Assembly (NCBI GenBank): GCA_034190875.2 | Contig: CM067343.1 | Coordinates: forward strand, 60,535,056-60,599,055 | Reading direction: 5' to 3' | DNA: 64,000 bases | Origin: Urechis unicinctus | Taxonomy: Eukaryota > Annelida > Polychaeta > Xenopneusta > Urechidae | Shown here: positions 13,766-28,000 of the stretch, piece after piece | Layout of the letters: each line of letters begins with the position of its first letter | How positions within the stretch are numbered: position 1 is the stretch's first letter | Made by a program: the position numbers and the translations under genes | Notes under the pieces: generated by a model | Database searches by the model: none | What the model saw: the letters and a program-made list of their open reading frames with translations, nothing else | Told to the model about the DNA's origin: nothing

Positions 13766-14384
13766 GCGTGTCAAATAGAATAATGATATTTTAATTAACC
13801 TAATGGGACACAACGTGGTCCTATTTATATGCTGTTGTCACGAATTCAATGTTTAACGGAATTATTTACGTTTGTAGTTATCTACATGGTGCGTGAATAG
13901 GGATAATTTAGCTATATAATCAAACCATACGCACGTTTCCTTAACGGCCGATATTCACACTTTGTAACAATTATAAATAATTGAAACGCATGAAGAGACA
14001 TGATGATGAATCTTAAAATTGTCATATGTGGACGTTTATCATTGCTTCAGCCTCTCTAACGTCATTGTCTGAAATTATCTATTTACGATAGGTCCTTGAT
14101 ATATTGCATGTGGTTGTTTCTAAGGCACATGGACAACCTAATGCATTGCTTACATTGATGAAGTTGTCGGCTTATTAAGATGTAAGCGACATTCCGCTGC
14201 CAGAGGACGAATAGTTTTGTTTTGTACATTGTACTCAGTTAGCTTGAAAAAAATGCTTATTAGAGTACGTGACAGACCCTCAAATATTGTACAACCGGAT
14301 TGCTGATGATGTAGTTGTAGCCCTTTCAGTTGTATTTGTTTCAAGATAAATGGGTAGCCCATTCAGTGATATACATGGCTAAGT
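13766..14384. other. Non-coding stretch, nothing recognised
   Basis: Sequence between the TA array and the tandem duplication; the only frame (14,150-14,362, -) is short and unrelated to any family I know. Confidence 0.5.
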
Positions 14385-15725
14385 AGAATATTTTGGCAAG
14401 CATTTTCCGATGAAATGCTCTCCCTCACATGGCATATTGTGTAATTGTGTAACTCAGAGAGTATATCATAGCACGTAGTTATAGTGCATACCCATCCGAA
14501 CTATCATTTTATCATTGGCAATCGCATGGTTAACCACGATAATGATAAAATACGATGTGCTATGAAACGCAGCCCATATTATTTGAGCAATTGTCCACTA
14601 AACTACACGTGCAATAGGTTGTTACTAGATCAAGGTATTTTTTACCAAACATAGCAATCACTGAGGAAATTTGTCAATGATTAACAAACACCACTCGTTA
14701 AGAATCAACAGCAATCAGTTTTGAATTACTCTTTTAGGGTGCAGTTATTTTGTCTTCATTTCCGTCCATAGCTGCATATGTTTACTTGTTTCAGTTATCT
14801 CATTTCAATATGTTTGAGAAAATTAGCGTGTCTGTATTTGTAGGAATGTTTCGTGCCATCAACGTCATATATCTTTCCCTTTTGGGGCTAAGGTTGCCAG
14901 CCGTAGATGCATCACAGAGAACCTAATACAACAGACGCTCTCGCAAAGGGCACTCAATGTCATAGTTAACAAGAAAAAACGATGGGTTATATAGGTGGTT
15001 GGCTTTCGGCACATATGTTCTGATAGACATGAGGTGGTAAGAGCACAGTGCATGGTACCATGCGTGCACTATCCTTTTAATAAGATAACGAAGGGAATGT
15101 TTTGGCAAACATTTTCCATTGAAATGCTCCCACTCACATGACATATTGTGTTATCGTGTAATTTAGAGAATACATCGCAGCACGTAGTTTTTGTGCAAAA
15201 CCATCCTAGCTTACGTTTTACCATTGGCTATCGCATCGTTAACTACGATAATGATAAAATACGATGTGCTATGAAACGGGGTCCTTATCATTTGAGAAAT
15301 TGTCCACTAAACTACACGTGCAATAGGTGTTACTTGATCGAGGTTGTTTTTTTTTACCAAGCAAAGGAATCAACTATGAATTTCTTAATGATTAACAAAA
15401 ACAATCAACTGTTTTCGGGCTTGAATTACTCATTTAATTCCGTCTATAGCTGCATATGTTAGTTAACTTGCTTCAGTTATCTCATTTCTATATCTTTGAG
15501 AAAATTGGGGTGACTTTATTTGTATGACTGTTTCAAGCCATCAGCGTCATATAATTTGCACTCTTTGGGCTTAGGTTGCCAGCCGTAGATGCATCACAGA
15601 GAAACTAATAAAGGGGACTTTCTGGCAAAGGGCACAAATTGTCTATAACACATGCGGTGGTCAGAGCATAGTACATAGTTCCATGCGTTCAATATCCGTT
15701 TGATATGATAGCGAAAGAATCTTCA
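14385..15725 (+). repeat. Tandem direct duplication, period about 700 bp
   Basis: Copy one (about 14,385-15,095) and copy two (about 15,096-15,725) align in direct orientation. Shared landmarks are ggcaa(g/a)cattttcc at 14,394/15,102, a run around acgataatgataaaatacga at 14,537/15,245, aaactacacgtgcaatagg at 14,600/15,309, and gccagccgtagatgcatcac at 14,894/15,578. The second copy lacks about 80 bp present in the first near 14,965-15,020. No clear coding potential; the 104-codon frame in copy two is not kept open in copy one. Confidence 0.85.
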
Positions 15726-18700
15726 GGGGCAATCTAATGGAGGATGGGGGCGGTAATTTACTGACATGCCCAGTAAATTTGCACATTGAATACGGCTTTT
15801 TACGGATTTCACTTAAGGGAAGTGCAGGTTAGAGCGGCTTTTGTTAATCTTCCCTGGATTGTATTGAAGCAATCAACTAGGCTCGCCACCTACAATATCG
15901 CACAGACAGATTGGAATATTCATAATCCAAGTTTGCTGAAAATGAACCGATACAGTTGATGCATATGTTCAATAGTTATAATGTGGTGGTAATTTAACCT
16001 TAGTTAAACTCAAATCGGGAGTCAGCTATTTTTCTAGTCAAATGTGAAAAACTCGTAATCACATTTTGTGGAGGGTCACAACATAAAACACAATAGCATT
16101 CCACATTAAGCTAATGTTACAACGACAATAAAATCAAATTGATTGGCTGATTGCGTTTGCAATGAGCGAAAATATCGTTGATAGTGTTGGTATATATCCG
16201 ATATCATTTTTTTAAAATGGGCCAGTTGCTTGGGGAATAGAAGCTCAGTCAAGCGAGCAAAAGACGAGTTCATCTTTGCAGAATGCATCATAAATTGCAG
16301 AGACGTCATGCTAATGTTTACGGATAAAAGAAGGCAACCCCGATTGCTGCATTGGAGTGTCACACCGCCAATAGAAAATGATTATATTATAACTGATATG
16401 GTGTATATAATCTGGCAGATGCATTCTTAGCGGACGTCCTAGATTTCAAATGATCATAAAATCAGGTTTTTGGAAACAAATTATTTCAATATGGATTTGC
16501 ATTTCTGGCCCCATCATCATTCATAATCTCTCAAATCTATATGACAGAGAGCTAAATGAAGATTTTAATCGCATGTGGTCAAATATATAGAGCGGCAATC
16601 ATAACAGTATTCGTTATATGTGAAATAACATGATGCTGCTCCTGTGTTAAACGTGGCAATCATTCAAGAGCTGAATATCAACCAACCAAGTTATTCGGTG
16701 TGTTCTATGCTAATTAAGGGTTGAAATATTGCGTGGATAAGGAATTGGCAACCCACATAAATGGTTATGATCCTTGAAATATCGACCAATTTGTCTTTTT
16801 GTAGCTTTTAATGAGAAAATGTTTTTCCCCATCACGACGTTAATGTGGATAGACAACTTGTACTTCTGACACTTAATTGATATAAAATTGGCCGCACGAT
16901 CGCTTGGTTAACATTTGTCAAGCACAACTGCTTCTTAGTTTTGTCGAGATGCTGTGCGGTATTATCTAATGAAACATCGAACGCGACCTTTGACCACGAA
17001 CTAGTATAACTACTTCGAGGGGCCTGTGAGTTTCGCCCTCTGACAAATGATGCTAGTATATGGAATAAAGTTACTACCTATTACCGACATTTCCGTTTGT
17101 TTAATTCTGAAATATGTGGCTAATGATGGTAACACACCCAGGGCCGTTGTTAGACCCATTCACAAGACCAGTCTAAAGCACTGGTAAAATGTCATGAAGC
17201 AAAGGACAAGGGCATACAGGATTACTGTTTTGTTGGCCCAATCACATATTTCAAAACCTTACGCTTCCGGAAGTGCCTCGTATCACTTCGAGCGATGCTT
17301 CCCATGGTATGCATCCAACGCTATGGAAAATACGTTTCTGCTAATGTTTAATTAGCCACTTTAAATTTCCAGGTAATGCGTTGGGTAGGAGGTCTAGCTT
17401 TAAAATACCTTTTATGTGACATAACTCTTAATGGGAAGACGTTGTGTCGATGCAGCGGAATGGAAACCGCATGTTGCCAATCACGAAACGGTATCTCATG
17501 ATAGTATGTAAATTGTCTTTGGCACCACGGCATGATCTGTAAATGCTGTATATCTGCTTGTCTACAGCCAAGCAATATGGTTTGTCATGCTTGACTCTCA
17601 CAACATGACATGGTCGGAAAATGCACAGAGAATGTGTTTATAAAAACACTCACTATCACCGGTCGGTATGATAATCATCGGGCAATGCGGCGCAACTGTC
17701 AGCCGTACACGCAATACATCACATGTATGCCTTAATATCTTAAGCTATATCACCGTAAGCGTAGTTCAATTCATAGCCTAGCACTAATACCACCGCGCAT
17801 CAACTGTCATAGTATAACTATCAGAAGTATTTACCGACCGGCTTCAGTATGAATTCACAGTTGGTAAATATAATTGATTCTGTAGCCACACTTAGATAAA
17901 CCAAACTAAATATTATAATAGTGGGGCAGTTTAGGAATTTGCCTTTTATACATGCGTAGAATTGATTGTTGTGATATACGTTTCCGGGTTGTAATGATTG
18001 CATGATCCGTCTGGTTAAACTTCAATACAAGTAAGGATTTAGGAACCAGCATACAATAAGCTCAAATGAAAAACAAAATGAATTACAGTGAGAAAAACTG
18101 CACATTTGAAGCAGTCAAAGGTAGTAAAGTGGCTTCGTAAACGGAAGGCTCTTAATGTGGGATCCTGGTTGTCATGTTCTGTAATGTTCTGTAATGGCAT
18201 TAATCGCCGTTCATATACCAGCATTCGATGTCGTTATCTGGTAAGCAGAATTGTCACAACTACAACTATTTTGACTTAGTACATTTATATATGTATGTAG
18301 CTAATGTCCCTTTATCTCATCTATTGGCCTTAACTCGAATAGGAAAGTATTTATAGCGCTCAGTAAGGCAGAAGAATGATATTAGTCAGACTGCGAAAAC
18401 CTGTACAACATGTGCAAGAAAGTGTCTGCATTGACTAGTCATGTATTCTGATAACTAGTGTCAGGTAGTGTATATAGTCTACACGCATCTCAGAAACAGG
18501 ACATTTTGAGATGTTCAGAATATGCACTCGGCGTCATCTATCAACATTTATGCTTCAATGTCATGGATCCAAATCATTGAACAGTAAGCAAAGTGATAGA
18601 AATAATTACACATTATATTAATTATATTTAATTTTCAGTATTTGCGTTCAAATATACGGCAAGCACACGTTGAGGGCATGCTAATATGTGTAGGTGTGAT

Positions 18701-19673
18701 AAAACATTTAATCGTGTTGATTGATGTATGAATGAATGTGGCTCGGTTCTGCTAAGTTTCCTGGAGCGAGTTCTCAAGAGAGTACATGAATAGATAAAAA
18801 ATCCTAGAAATTGTTTCAGAATATGTTTCATAATTGTTTGTTTTCAGTTATGCTGAAGGGTTCACGGAGAATGCCACTTTTTGTAACAAGAAAACAAATC
18901 AATTGTTTGATTGTTGTGCCAGTCTGTTGGGAAATAATTCTCATATTAGAATGTAAAAAATAACCAGCAAGCCCCGAGTTTCCCAAACAATTATTATCTT
19001 CTTTCACCAATGAGAAGAGTGACATTTCACTTTAGGTAGTTGCTCGGGGAAACAATGATGGCTATTGCTGTGGGGTTGAGATGCTGTAGAAGGTTTATGT
19101 GCAGCGCGCATAACATTTATTTTTAAATATTATCGGTTGTTATTCATTACAATAAATGTCAGCAATTCGTAGAAGAATAGCTCGAACATATACAAATCAT
19201 ATAACTGTTGTTACAAATCTTGAATATAAATCTAATGCACTATAAGGTCTTCGCCTGTATGATTCTTTGATGCTATAAAGGATCTCAATCAATCATTTCG
19301 TAGCTTTGCTGTCGTGCAGTTAATTAGTCTTTAACGTTTCCGCAGATTGAATGAGTATCAAACAGCCGCTAATGAGACTATTCTGCTGCTGACGTAGATC
19401 AGACTGATCCTATGGTGTAGTAGACGTTCACGCGATTTATATAGCAATATAGAGAGATGCATGATTAAACGACCCCTATAAAAATCGTAAACATCACATA
19501 CAATAGTTAGACGCTTGCCTCAAGACTCATATCATACATTGCCGCTGCGTGCGTGCCATGTGCACATTAGGGGGTATTTAACGACGTGTTTTGCGGCTAG
19601 TTATCTTGCCATTACGTATTTTGTGCCGCAAGGCAAGCTTTTAGTTTGCAATGTTAGGACCAATATTGCCATG
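15726..19673. other. Non-coding stretch, nothing recognised
   Basis: About 4 kb with only short frames on both strands (60-85 codons), none with a domain, signal peptide or splice context that would support a gene. Confidence 0.5.
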
Positions 19674-19728
<55 letters not shown>

Positions 19729-19785
19729 TAGATAGAGAGATATATATATATAGAGATAGATATATATAGATAGAGAGAGAGAGAT

Positions 19786-19833
<48 letters not shown>

Positions 19834-19848
19834 ATATATCTCTCTATA

Positions 19849-19885
<37 letters not shown>

Positions 19886-19896
19886 ATCTATATATA

Positions 19897-19947
<51 letters not shown>
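19674..19947. repeat. (TA)n array with GA and TC blocks in dyad symmetry
   Basis: TA dinucleotides flank GAGAGATAGATA blocks in the first part and TCTCTCTATATC blocks in the second, so the two parts can form a long hairpin. Similar in design to 8,116-8,505. Confidence 0.9.
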
Positions 19948-19950
<3 letters not shown>

Positions 19951-20059
19951 TATGAAACATCTATGTATTAAATGGCGGCAGAGAATAGCTTTTATGTTTC
20001 GAACGTACAAATAAATTCCGTAATAGCCTGTTCACTGGAAGTCAATTTCAACGAATATC

Positions 20060-20340
20060 ACATATGAAAGATTGTAATCCAGCACGTGTGAAGGTGATGC
20101 AGTCACATCTTCATGAAATGACATGGAACACCCACGATTCATGGAGGCTGCTTAATGGAATACTGCAGCCGATATGCTTTCACTTGTCCAATCACGTTCT
20201 CATCAATGAATCAATGAGATGGTATGGGTGTTTTAATGATGGCTAAATACAGGTTGGACCATCTGGTTACTATATCACTCAAAGCATGCATTACGGACTA
20301 TGGTATAAAATTAGGCACGATAGCAGGCCACCTTATATAT
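20060..20340 (+). repeat. Dispersed repeat, copy A
   Basis: Aligns in direct orientation with 36,555-36,830. Shared landmarks include tgcagtcacatct/atacagtcacatct, atatgctttcacttgtc versus gtgctttcacttgtc, and aaatacaggttggacc in both. Family unknown; no terminal repeats were found around either copy. Confidence 0.75.
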
Positions 20341-21545
20341 GCAGTATCATAAATGAACCATTATTAAAAATTAGCCTGGGTTTTACACTTTTATAGTAAC
20401 AATACTCCAATAATAAGATGAAAAGCAATCTCTTTAGCCACTCGTTTCATAAACAATTTTAAATGTAGCTTACACAGCTTCGTGCCATGTACCATGCAAT
20501 GTCTTGTGTTACACAACGCGACATTATTTCTATATTTGGGCCAGTCTTAGTACAAGTAATTATCGACATAGAATCCTTGTATATCTACATGGTTACATTA
20601 TATGTCCGTGAGGAGCACACGATGTGTTGCATATTTATTCCTCTGCATATGTGAACTTCCTTTGAACATATAATGAATTCGATATAATGAATGGAAGTTG
20701 TATTTTCTTACGATGTTACAGCAGTATCAGTTAAGCGGTATATTTTGATATACAAGACGCAATACACGCATAGCGAACTGCACATAATTCGAATGGCCCC
20801 AATCTTCTCCACCCCAAACACAATACATGGACATTTGCACTTCTACGTAATCAACCAGCTATATGGGGCATTTATTCCATTTCTTAAAATGAAGTTTTTC
20901 TGATCTTGATAAAAGCATAATATGATACAGCTGTGGTCATTCTAGCATATGTTCGAATTACACTTGGTAGAGACGACCTCACACACTATCTGTTTTATTC
21001 AGTTGTGTTAAACTATGTTTGTCGCATAGCAAACCCTGCATGATTTATCAAACCTTGATTAGCTTAATGTGTTCCATTAGCAACCGCACTTAAGCGGGAC
21101 TTAATCCAATTTTATGGTACAATAATTCAGCCTATAGAAATACATGACTAACATGTATAATGACTGAGGATGATATGCTATCTCCTGAAGATATGTGTGT
21201 TCGTATGTTTGTGTGTGAATGCACGCTCGACAACCGACTGTGGATAAGAAGTATTTGTAAGATGTATTTAGAAACATAAATATAAGAAGATACTTGTCAG
21301 CCAAACGATCGTCATAAATCAATTTCTGTATATATATATATAAAAAATATTTGATAAGCTGGTTTGGATAGGAAGATAAGTAAAATTAATGATTGTGTGA
21401 CAATGTGATTGATTATAACCTACAAATATAACCTCAAATCTTACCTCAACTTTGTTGAACGTATCAGTTGTCGCTATAAATACAGAGGATGTCAATGACG
21501 ATTTAATAGCCATCGTGGCCAAAATCCCCAAATATGTTGTCAAAC
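20341..21545. other. Non-coding stretch, nothing recognised
   Basis: Only short frames without family resemblance. A small (TA)n run lies at about 21,330. Confidence 0.5.
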
Positions 21546-21735
21546 GGTGCCAGAGCGTTCAGTAATGCCGCACCAAGTTTGTGGAACGCACTTCCCATCG
21601 ACATTCGTCGGTCTAATACGCTTGATATATTCAAGACATTTCTTTTTAATCAGTGCTATGACAATTAACTGCCTGTCTAAGCGCCTTTGAGCAGGATCAT
21701 TTCCTGGAAACAGCCATATATGTCATGTTATGTTA
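21546..21735 (+). mobile_element. LINE 3' end remnant (C-terminus of ORF2)
   Basis: The + frame from 21,546 to the TAA at 21,666-21,668 reads as the typical C-terminal motif of CR1/L2-like non-LTR retrotransposons, containing AFSNAAPSLWNALPIDIR followed by a TFK-like segment. About 50 bp further on is a short repetitive tail (tgttatgttatg), as many LINEs of this group have. Reverse transcriptase and endonuclease are missing upstream, so this is a 5'-truncated, dead copy. Confidence 0.8.
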
Positions 21736-22826
21736 TGTGGTGTGTAGGTTACAGGGAATGGAGTTTAGACTGTCTGTATTGCTCTTGATATCTATCGTCA
21801 TTTTTATTTGAAAAGAGTTCAAATTATATTTTGAGATATTGCATGATTCGAACAAACTCGATTTGCTTTACAAGTCTGATTTTGATAACTTTTCCTACAA
21901 AATGTCATGCGAATAACCTTTCATTTGCGAAATCCGCTGACGAAATGCACCCAACAGAATGACTTACTATTCAGACCTCAGGGTTTAATGGCCGTGCCAC
22001 AGTTTACGAACCCGTGCAGTTATTCATTTGATTACATAATCCAGAACAAGAACGAAACTGCTAGGCACACCCATATCATCCATAGCATAACGTATTAGTC
22101 ATAGAATTTATGGACAAACCACGGTCACAATATGGAGCCATGTCTTTTCTCTCCGCTGGAATTAGGCTAGTTGACGCTGCTATTGCAGTAAGCATTTTTC
22201 CCACTGTGAGTGCAAATAATAAACCTGTACAAAAAACGAACCTGACTGGTTAGTGAGATTGCCTGTGGTATCATGCTACCTATAATTGCACATTCGTTCT
22301 CCTTGCCTTACAATATGCGCATCCACTTAAAACAATAAGTGTCGAGTATATGTTTAATAAGTGACAACAAAATTTACTATTCGCAATGAGCGTGAACGAT
22401 GGGTCATAGGTTTAGCACATGTGCAAGGACAATAATCGATGTGATGGGAAATATGAATTGCTACGTGCGGTGGACAAAAGACAGAAGAATGAAGCATGTA
22501 TCATGTCAATCCCTCATTCCGGTCAACAACCCTTGATGCGTACCCGTAAATGCTTAGCATTGACGGTGAATTTGATATACGATCGGGCCCTATTTGGCGA
22601 TAGCCGTGGAGAGGTAATTTTTGAACCAGTTGTTTTAACGATCCAGTGCATAAAAACAATTCTGGATGTGAGCATGATCTAACCGGCACTGTTTCTGATG
22701 GTTTTTGTGGTATAAATAGACTTATTCTAAGACGGGAATTTAATGGTGTCACAATGCCATGCACCAAGACAGCCATCAACATTTTGCATACCATCTATAT
22801 CACATTGCCATAAGCCAGCCGCAACT
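21736..22826. other. Non-coding stretch, nothing recognised
   Basis: Frames of 87-97 codons overlap on opposite strands near 22,420-22,790 but show no family resemblance. Confidence 0.45.
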
Positions 22827-22931
22827 CACAAGTGGAACAGAGTACATCCTAGAGATAGACATAGAGTGGGTCAGAGAGCCACATTTAGACACAACTCCTA
22901 TCCACAAGTGGAACAGAGTGCATCCTAGAGA
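22827..22931 (+). repeat. Pair of 29-bp direct repeats
   Basis: The sequence cacaagtggaacagagt(a/g)catcctagaga occurs at 22,827-22,855 and 22,903-22,931 with one mismatch, 76 bp apart. It could be a remnant of a minisatellite or of a retroelement's internal region. Confidence 0.9.
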
Positions 22932-23880
22932 CCACAATAAACAGAGACTCAATTGTGGATTATTAGAAAGAACCTCGTGGCAATCAGAGGGCATCTGGTG
23001 ATTAAAGAATGGTATCCTATTGTAAGATCACAGACAAACATGTGGTGCACTACACCCCTCCCATGATATGTGACTTTTGATTGTGCACGGGGTCGCCTGA
23101 TATAACCGAAGATACAACACTGGCAAAGTTGGCGACCTTAGAGAGAAATCTTGACCAAACTATTGAAAACCTGTGCAAGCTGGTCGACACAAAGTTGATG
23201 CGTTGGAAGAACGACGGCAGGTGACATATTATGTTAAGTCAGACCTTTGATGTTGCCGATCCCATATATTCGATATACCATTTCCCTCCTGTAGTAAATG
23301 TTATGCATGTATGTAAATGTTTTTGGCCAAAATGGAAGGCCATTGAAGTTTGAGCCATATAATATCTCCTGCATAGTGTTCATTTTATGCATATATGCTA
23401 ATGTCGTGGCCAATTGAGAGGCCATTCAATTTTAAGGCTGTTCTCCTAACATAATTAGCATGCAGCTTTTTGAATTAATGTTGAATTAATGAGGCGCCCG
23501 CCCATATGGTCGCACGCAAAATGAAATCATATACAAAACATCAAGAATTGAGAGCAAGGATGGACAGTGATTCAGAGATTGAGAGAGGGTGAAGCAGTCA
23601 GCCCGCTACGAACTACAGCCGCCTCTTGGACGACTATCCGCAGCTTTCCGTAATTAATCTTGGTAACTGCAGTAAACCAGCCGTGTACCGGGAGCGCTGT
23701 GGAGATAGTCATCAGTAGGTTGGTTATGGATTGTATTTGAAGATAATAAAATAAACGTCGTTTAAATATCTGTCTGAATCTTCTTCTCTAGTCAGTGTTT
23801 TAAGCCGGGGAGTACCGTTGCCCCACCGAACTCGAATGTTAATACGCGTGTGTAACCTTAAACAAGGAGGCTACCCTCAA
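22932..23880 (+). other. Possible LTR-like retroelement remnant
   Basis: GC content and texture differ from the surroundings. An AATAAAATAAA signal near 23,745 is followed by a CT-rich, GC-richer stretch, a layout seen in long terminal repeats. Upstream a short frame near 23,117-23,223 reads as a charged, helical segment. I could not find TG...CA ends, a second LTR or target-site duplications, so this is tentative. Confidence 0.2.
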
Positions 23881-24895
23881 CCCAGTAACAGCCACATCAG
23901 ACTTTTCAATGAAGTCTCAGACTGAGACCCTGGAGCTTCGACCGCTTGTTGAATGCAGATGATCGTGATGATGGCATTGTGACCATTTGATTTTTCCTTG
24001 TAATGACATGGACGCACCACATATATCTTTACATCGTTAGATTTTTGAACAGGCTCTGTACCTGGGTCTACCATTATCTTGGCGTTGTGCGAGTGGCCGT
24101 TTTGTGATATAGTACTCCTAACCATGTATCTAAGCGTGTCGTATATGGAACGTGACACGAATCAAAAGTTGAACTACACGGACCTTGGATATAGAAATCA
24201 CAACTCTCTGTAAGTGTTGCTCTAGGGTTTAAACGGAGAACAACTCAGTAATAACGAAACATTAGCCCCGGAGGCAACTTGAATCGTATGCTATTCGGCT
24301 AAGGTGCAATAATATATATTTGCAATTAATCGGAATTCCAATAGAGACTTTGATGCCCGTCTAAATAACGTTATCTGCAAAACAACGATAAATAAGCACA
24401 GTAACATTATGGAATTTGAGTCACCATATTACAGCTAATCGTCGGGGCCATGAATTCAGGCCGCAGCGAGCTTTGTAATAAAAAGAATTACACCTCTTAA
24501 TTTGTCGAACGCTGCATTGGGCAATAATGCATCTGTTTGGCTCGTTGATGATCGTTGCGCAATATTTTGCGATACATTTACATCTCGCCAAAAATATCGA
24601 CTTTCGAATTTCAAGAGCTATGGTTACCTCCCTTACATAGGGCTACAAAGGGTATTGCACATTTACCCTTCTCTAACGGAAAAGCGGTGTGACTCCATGG
24701 ATATCGATCAAGCGTGCACATAGCTTGAGACACTGTTTACAGGAATAGCAGCCGATCATTTACCTCACAAACGATCGGGTTCGGCATCAACTTGCTTCAT
24801 CAAAAGTACATCTCGATGACAAAACGCTTGGACAGTTGTCGTATGTTAAGGACTGTACTGGCTGATAGCATAGTTGAGTACATATCAGATCAAAT
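23881..24895. other. Non-coding stretch, nothing recognised
   Basis: A 93-codon - strand frame (23,877-24,158) and a 73-codon + strand frame (24,502-24,723) show no recognisable domain. Confidence 0.45.
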
Positions 24896-25005
24896 AATCA
24901 TCATCATCATCATTAACATTTTCACCAAAATTATTACCATCATGTTCATTACAACCATTATCATCATCATTTTCATCATCATCGTCGTCATCATCATCAT
25001 TTCTA
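24896..25005. repeat. (ATC)n-rich microsatellite
   Basis: Imperfect ATC/ATT triplets; open frames through it are I-rich artefacts. It happens to lie near the geometric centre of the giant inverted repeat. Confidence 0.85.
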
Positions 25006-28000
25006 GAAACACTATCATATGCCATGCATAGGTCAATGGTAAAGTCAGGGACAATATAAATCATGTAAATATGGCAATCGTGCCCAGCTAAACTATTTGG
25101 CTGAATCAGTCTCCTTAAAACTATTTATACATTTTCCTGGTGTTGTTGGCAAAATAACATACAAAATTGTCCCATTTGGTCGAATAAGTGGCGTTATATC
25201 TGCAATTCGAATGTAAAATAGGCCTTATAGATTGTGAACACGTCAGCCAGAGGCCTGATAATACCTTAGGTCACTACCAACTTGTGTTGATTACAGGGGA
25301 AAGAAATCCTTATCTGATGTTAAAACACTACATTGCAAAGTAACTGTGTCTGATAGTCCTTTTCCATGTTTAATAATCCTACAAATGCAGTATGGCCGCC
25401 TGAGGTGTGCAACAAGCACTACCTTGATTATGCACTTCGTCAAAATGAACATCGTGTTAATGTGTATCTCAGAAGTGTATCACCAACATACAATAAATGG
25501 TGGTTCAATAAAGGTTTTATTGATTTCATTTGCCACACCAGTAGATAGTCACTACCTAAAGCATGTATTGTTGTTCTCAAATGTAGTTTGTGCTTTGCAA
25601 CATTCTTATATATTTGTGAATGGACGGTAACTAAGTTAGCAAATAGCATGAGCAAGTAGCAGTCGACAACCGTATGGAACCTTTCATAGTATTACCGTTA
25701 TAGTCCAAACAGATAATGTTGTTTTCAGTGATGTTGTTTTAAGATGTTAAACATCTGGCACTCGGAACTGGCATGAGATAAGCACAATGGATATAAAGTT
25801 ACGTTTGAACCCTGACTATGTGAAGTTCAGCTTGCGTTGAGTGTCAGATGCAATTACCCAACGTCCAATAACATGTAACTGCCTCCTTACTCTGTCCAGG
25901 CATATTGTTATAGCTATGCCCTACACAGTAATATGACCATGCTTTGCGGTCTGGCCACCTGCAATGCACTTATCTGTATAATAATACGGTACACGTGCGC
26001 CTCTAGTGGAAACCACTCTGAAATGTCAAACAACCCTGCCCGAATCTCATTGGTGCACTGGTAACTTTAGCAATAACAGACATTCATCCTTAAGGTACTA
26101 CACGAAAGAACAAGGAACACATCAAGGTCCTCTTAAACTGAGTAGATTGCGTTAGTTTTCGCCCAGAGAACACACTGCAGTTTTAAATGTTGTTGTTGGA
26201 ATACAGTTTGTATTTGTTGGAGAACAGTAAATGCATCAGCGAGGCCGTGGAATATGCTACATCGTTCACTGCTTTTATGAACGACTCCAATGATGCGCTG
26301 CAGCACATCAACTTTATGCATTCTATGCAACGTTATGCCTTGTGCCAGAGTATTGGAGAGAAGGGGCATCCATGCGGATGGATTGCCTGAGAGTCTTATA
26401 TAACAGACTCGACCACTACTCCCATTCTAGCATTGGCAAGGCGCTTTGTGAATGTTAGCACCATACGAGTGGTTAATTGGTAATATTTCCATTTGAATTA
26501 TTTGAAATGGGGTAAGGGTGTTAGTTATATTATCAAAAACATTCAACCATTATTAGAATCATTGTGCCACCAACAAAAAAGTATTTTGGTTTTGCTTTGG
26601 TGTGAGCTAAATTGTAATACTTTCCTTACAATTTAGTTCGTTTGCTATTCCTTTTAACACCAGGAATACACGATACTTTTATATACTCATCGATGTGGCT
26701 CAGAAACTGAAATTATATTGGTTGCAAGTGCGGACGATGTTATTGATGCATCTGAATTCAATTTGCGTGTAACACGATTATTTATTGAAGAGATATTCAT
26801 GATCACATATCCTTATAGTAACAAACGTGTTTACAACCATAAATGCAACAAACAATGCGTATAAAGCATACTCATGTTCAATGTTTCTATGCATGTACTG
26901 AGATGAAACGTGTTCGTCGACTAAACAGTTCCTGTTTGATGCATGGTATTTGTCTCATGTGCGCAGCATAGTCTTCGCTTTTGTCTAATAATTTTCTTTG
27001 GGGTCATATCGATAATGAATGTCTGCATTGCAAGGAATATATGAGTAAGTTGATAGCACTTTACATATACGTGTGTTCTATTGTGAGTTAAGAATACATG
27101 CATACTTAATAATGCGTAATCGACATGGTCTTCTGTTGTCATGTGACTGATTGATAAAGTTAACGTTAAGATACAAACATTTGACAGTGGTCATTGCTGC
27201 GATTGATCAAATAACCAGCTTAAAAGTACAGTCGGCTACAGTATGTTACAAACATTTCCCCGCATACAGAAGAAAATGTCAATAAACAATCAAGGGTTAT
27301 AAAAAGCAACCATTGCATTGGTTTTTTTATGAAACGTAATGGTTTAAATTCTTATGACAATGGAATCTAATCTGATCGCAATTTGACGTAAAGCCTGATT
27401 GGAACTGCAATACTGTGAGACCATAGGGTTTGGTTAATCATCTATCTTTCTTATTTGATTTTACGCCAGTATTAATCATATTATACAGCAGCTTTGTGTC
27501 ATCATGCATTATAATGCGCATTCAGATCTCAAGGGGCCGTTTGAGCTTCTTCCAGCTCTATTGTTCGCCCCAACAATAAACAAATAACGGACCATTCATT
27601 CTGTTTACAACGCTCGCCGAGTCTGTTATGATATTTGGTGCATATTACTTACTTACCGATGCAGATGTTTATCTGCATTATTCCAATGCATTTATACGCC
27701 TGTTCTTCAGCATTAAATGACGGATAAAGATTGATTTCACATGACTTCACAAAGAATGCAGTAGATCGAGAAAATATCTAATAAGAACATAATCGCATTC
27801 ATTTTTCAAATGATCATTATTTTAGTTACATACGCTTGTCCTGCTGCAGTGGTATTTGCTAGATATTGTAAGGGGTACTGAGGTTGTTCCTCTGTGCTTA
27901 CCAAGGACTAGCTGGCATTAACACAAGTGATGTACTTCATGTAGTAAGCTATGCGCATACTCACTCATAAACATAGTGAAGCCTTTATTGCGTATGACTG

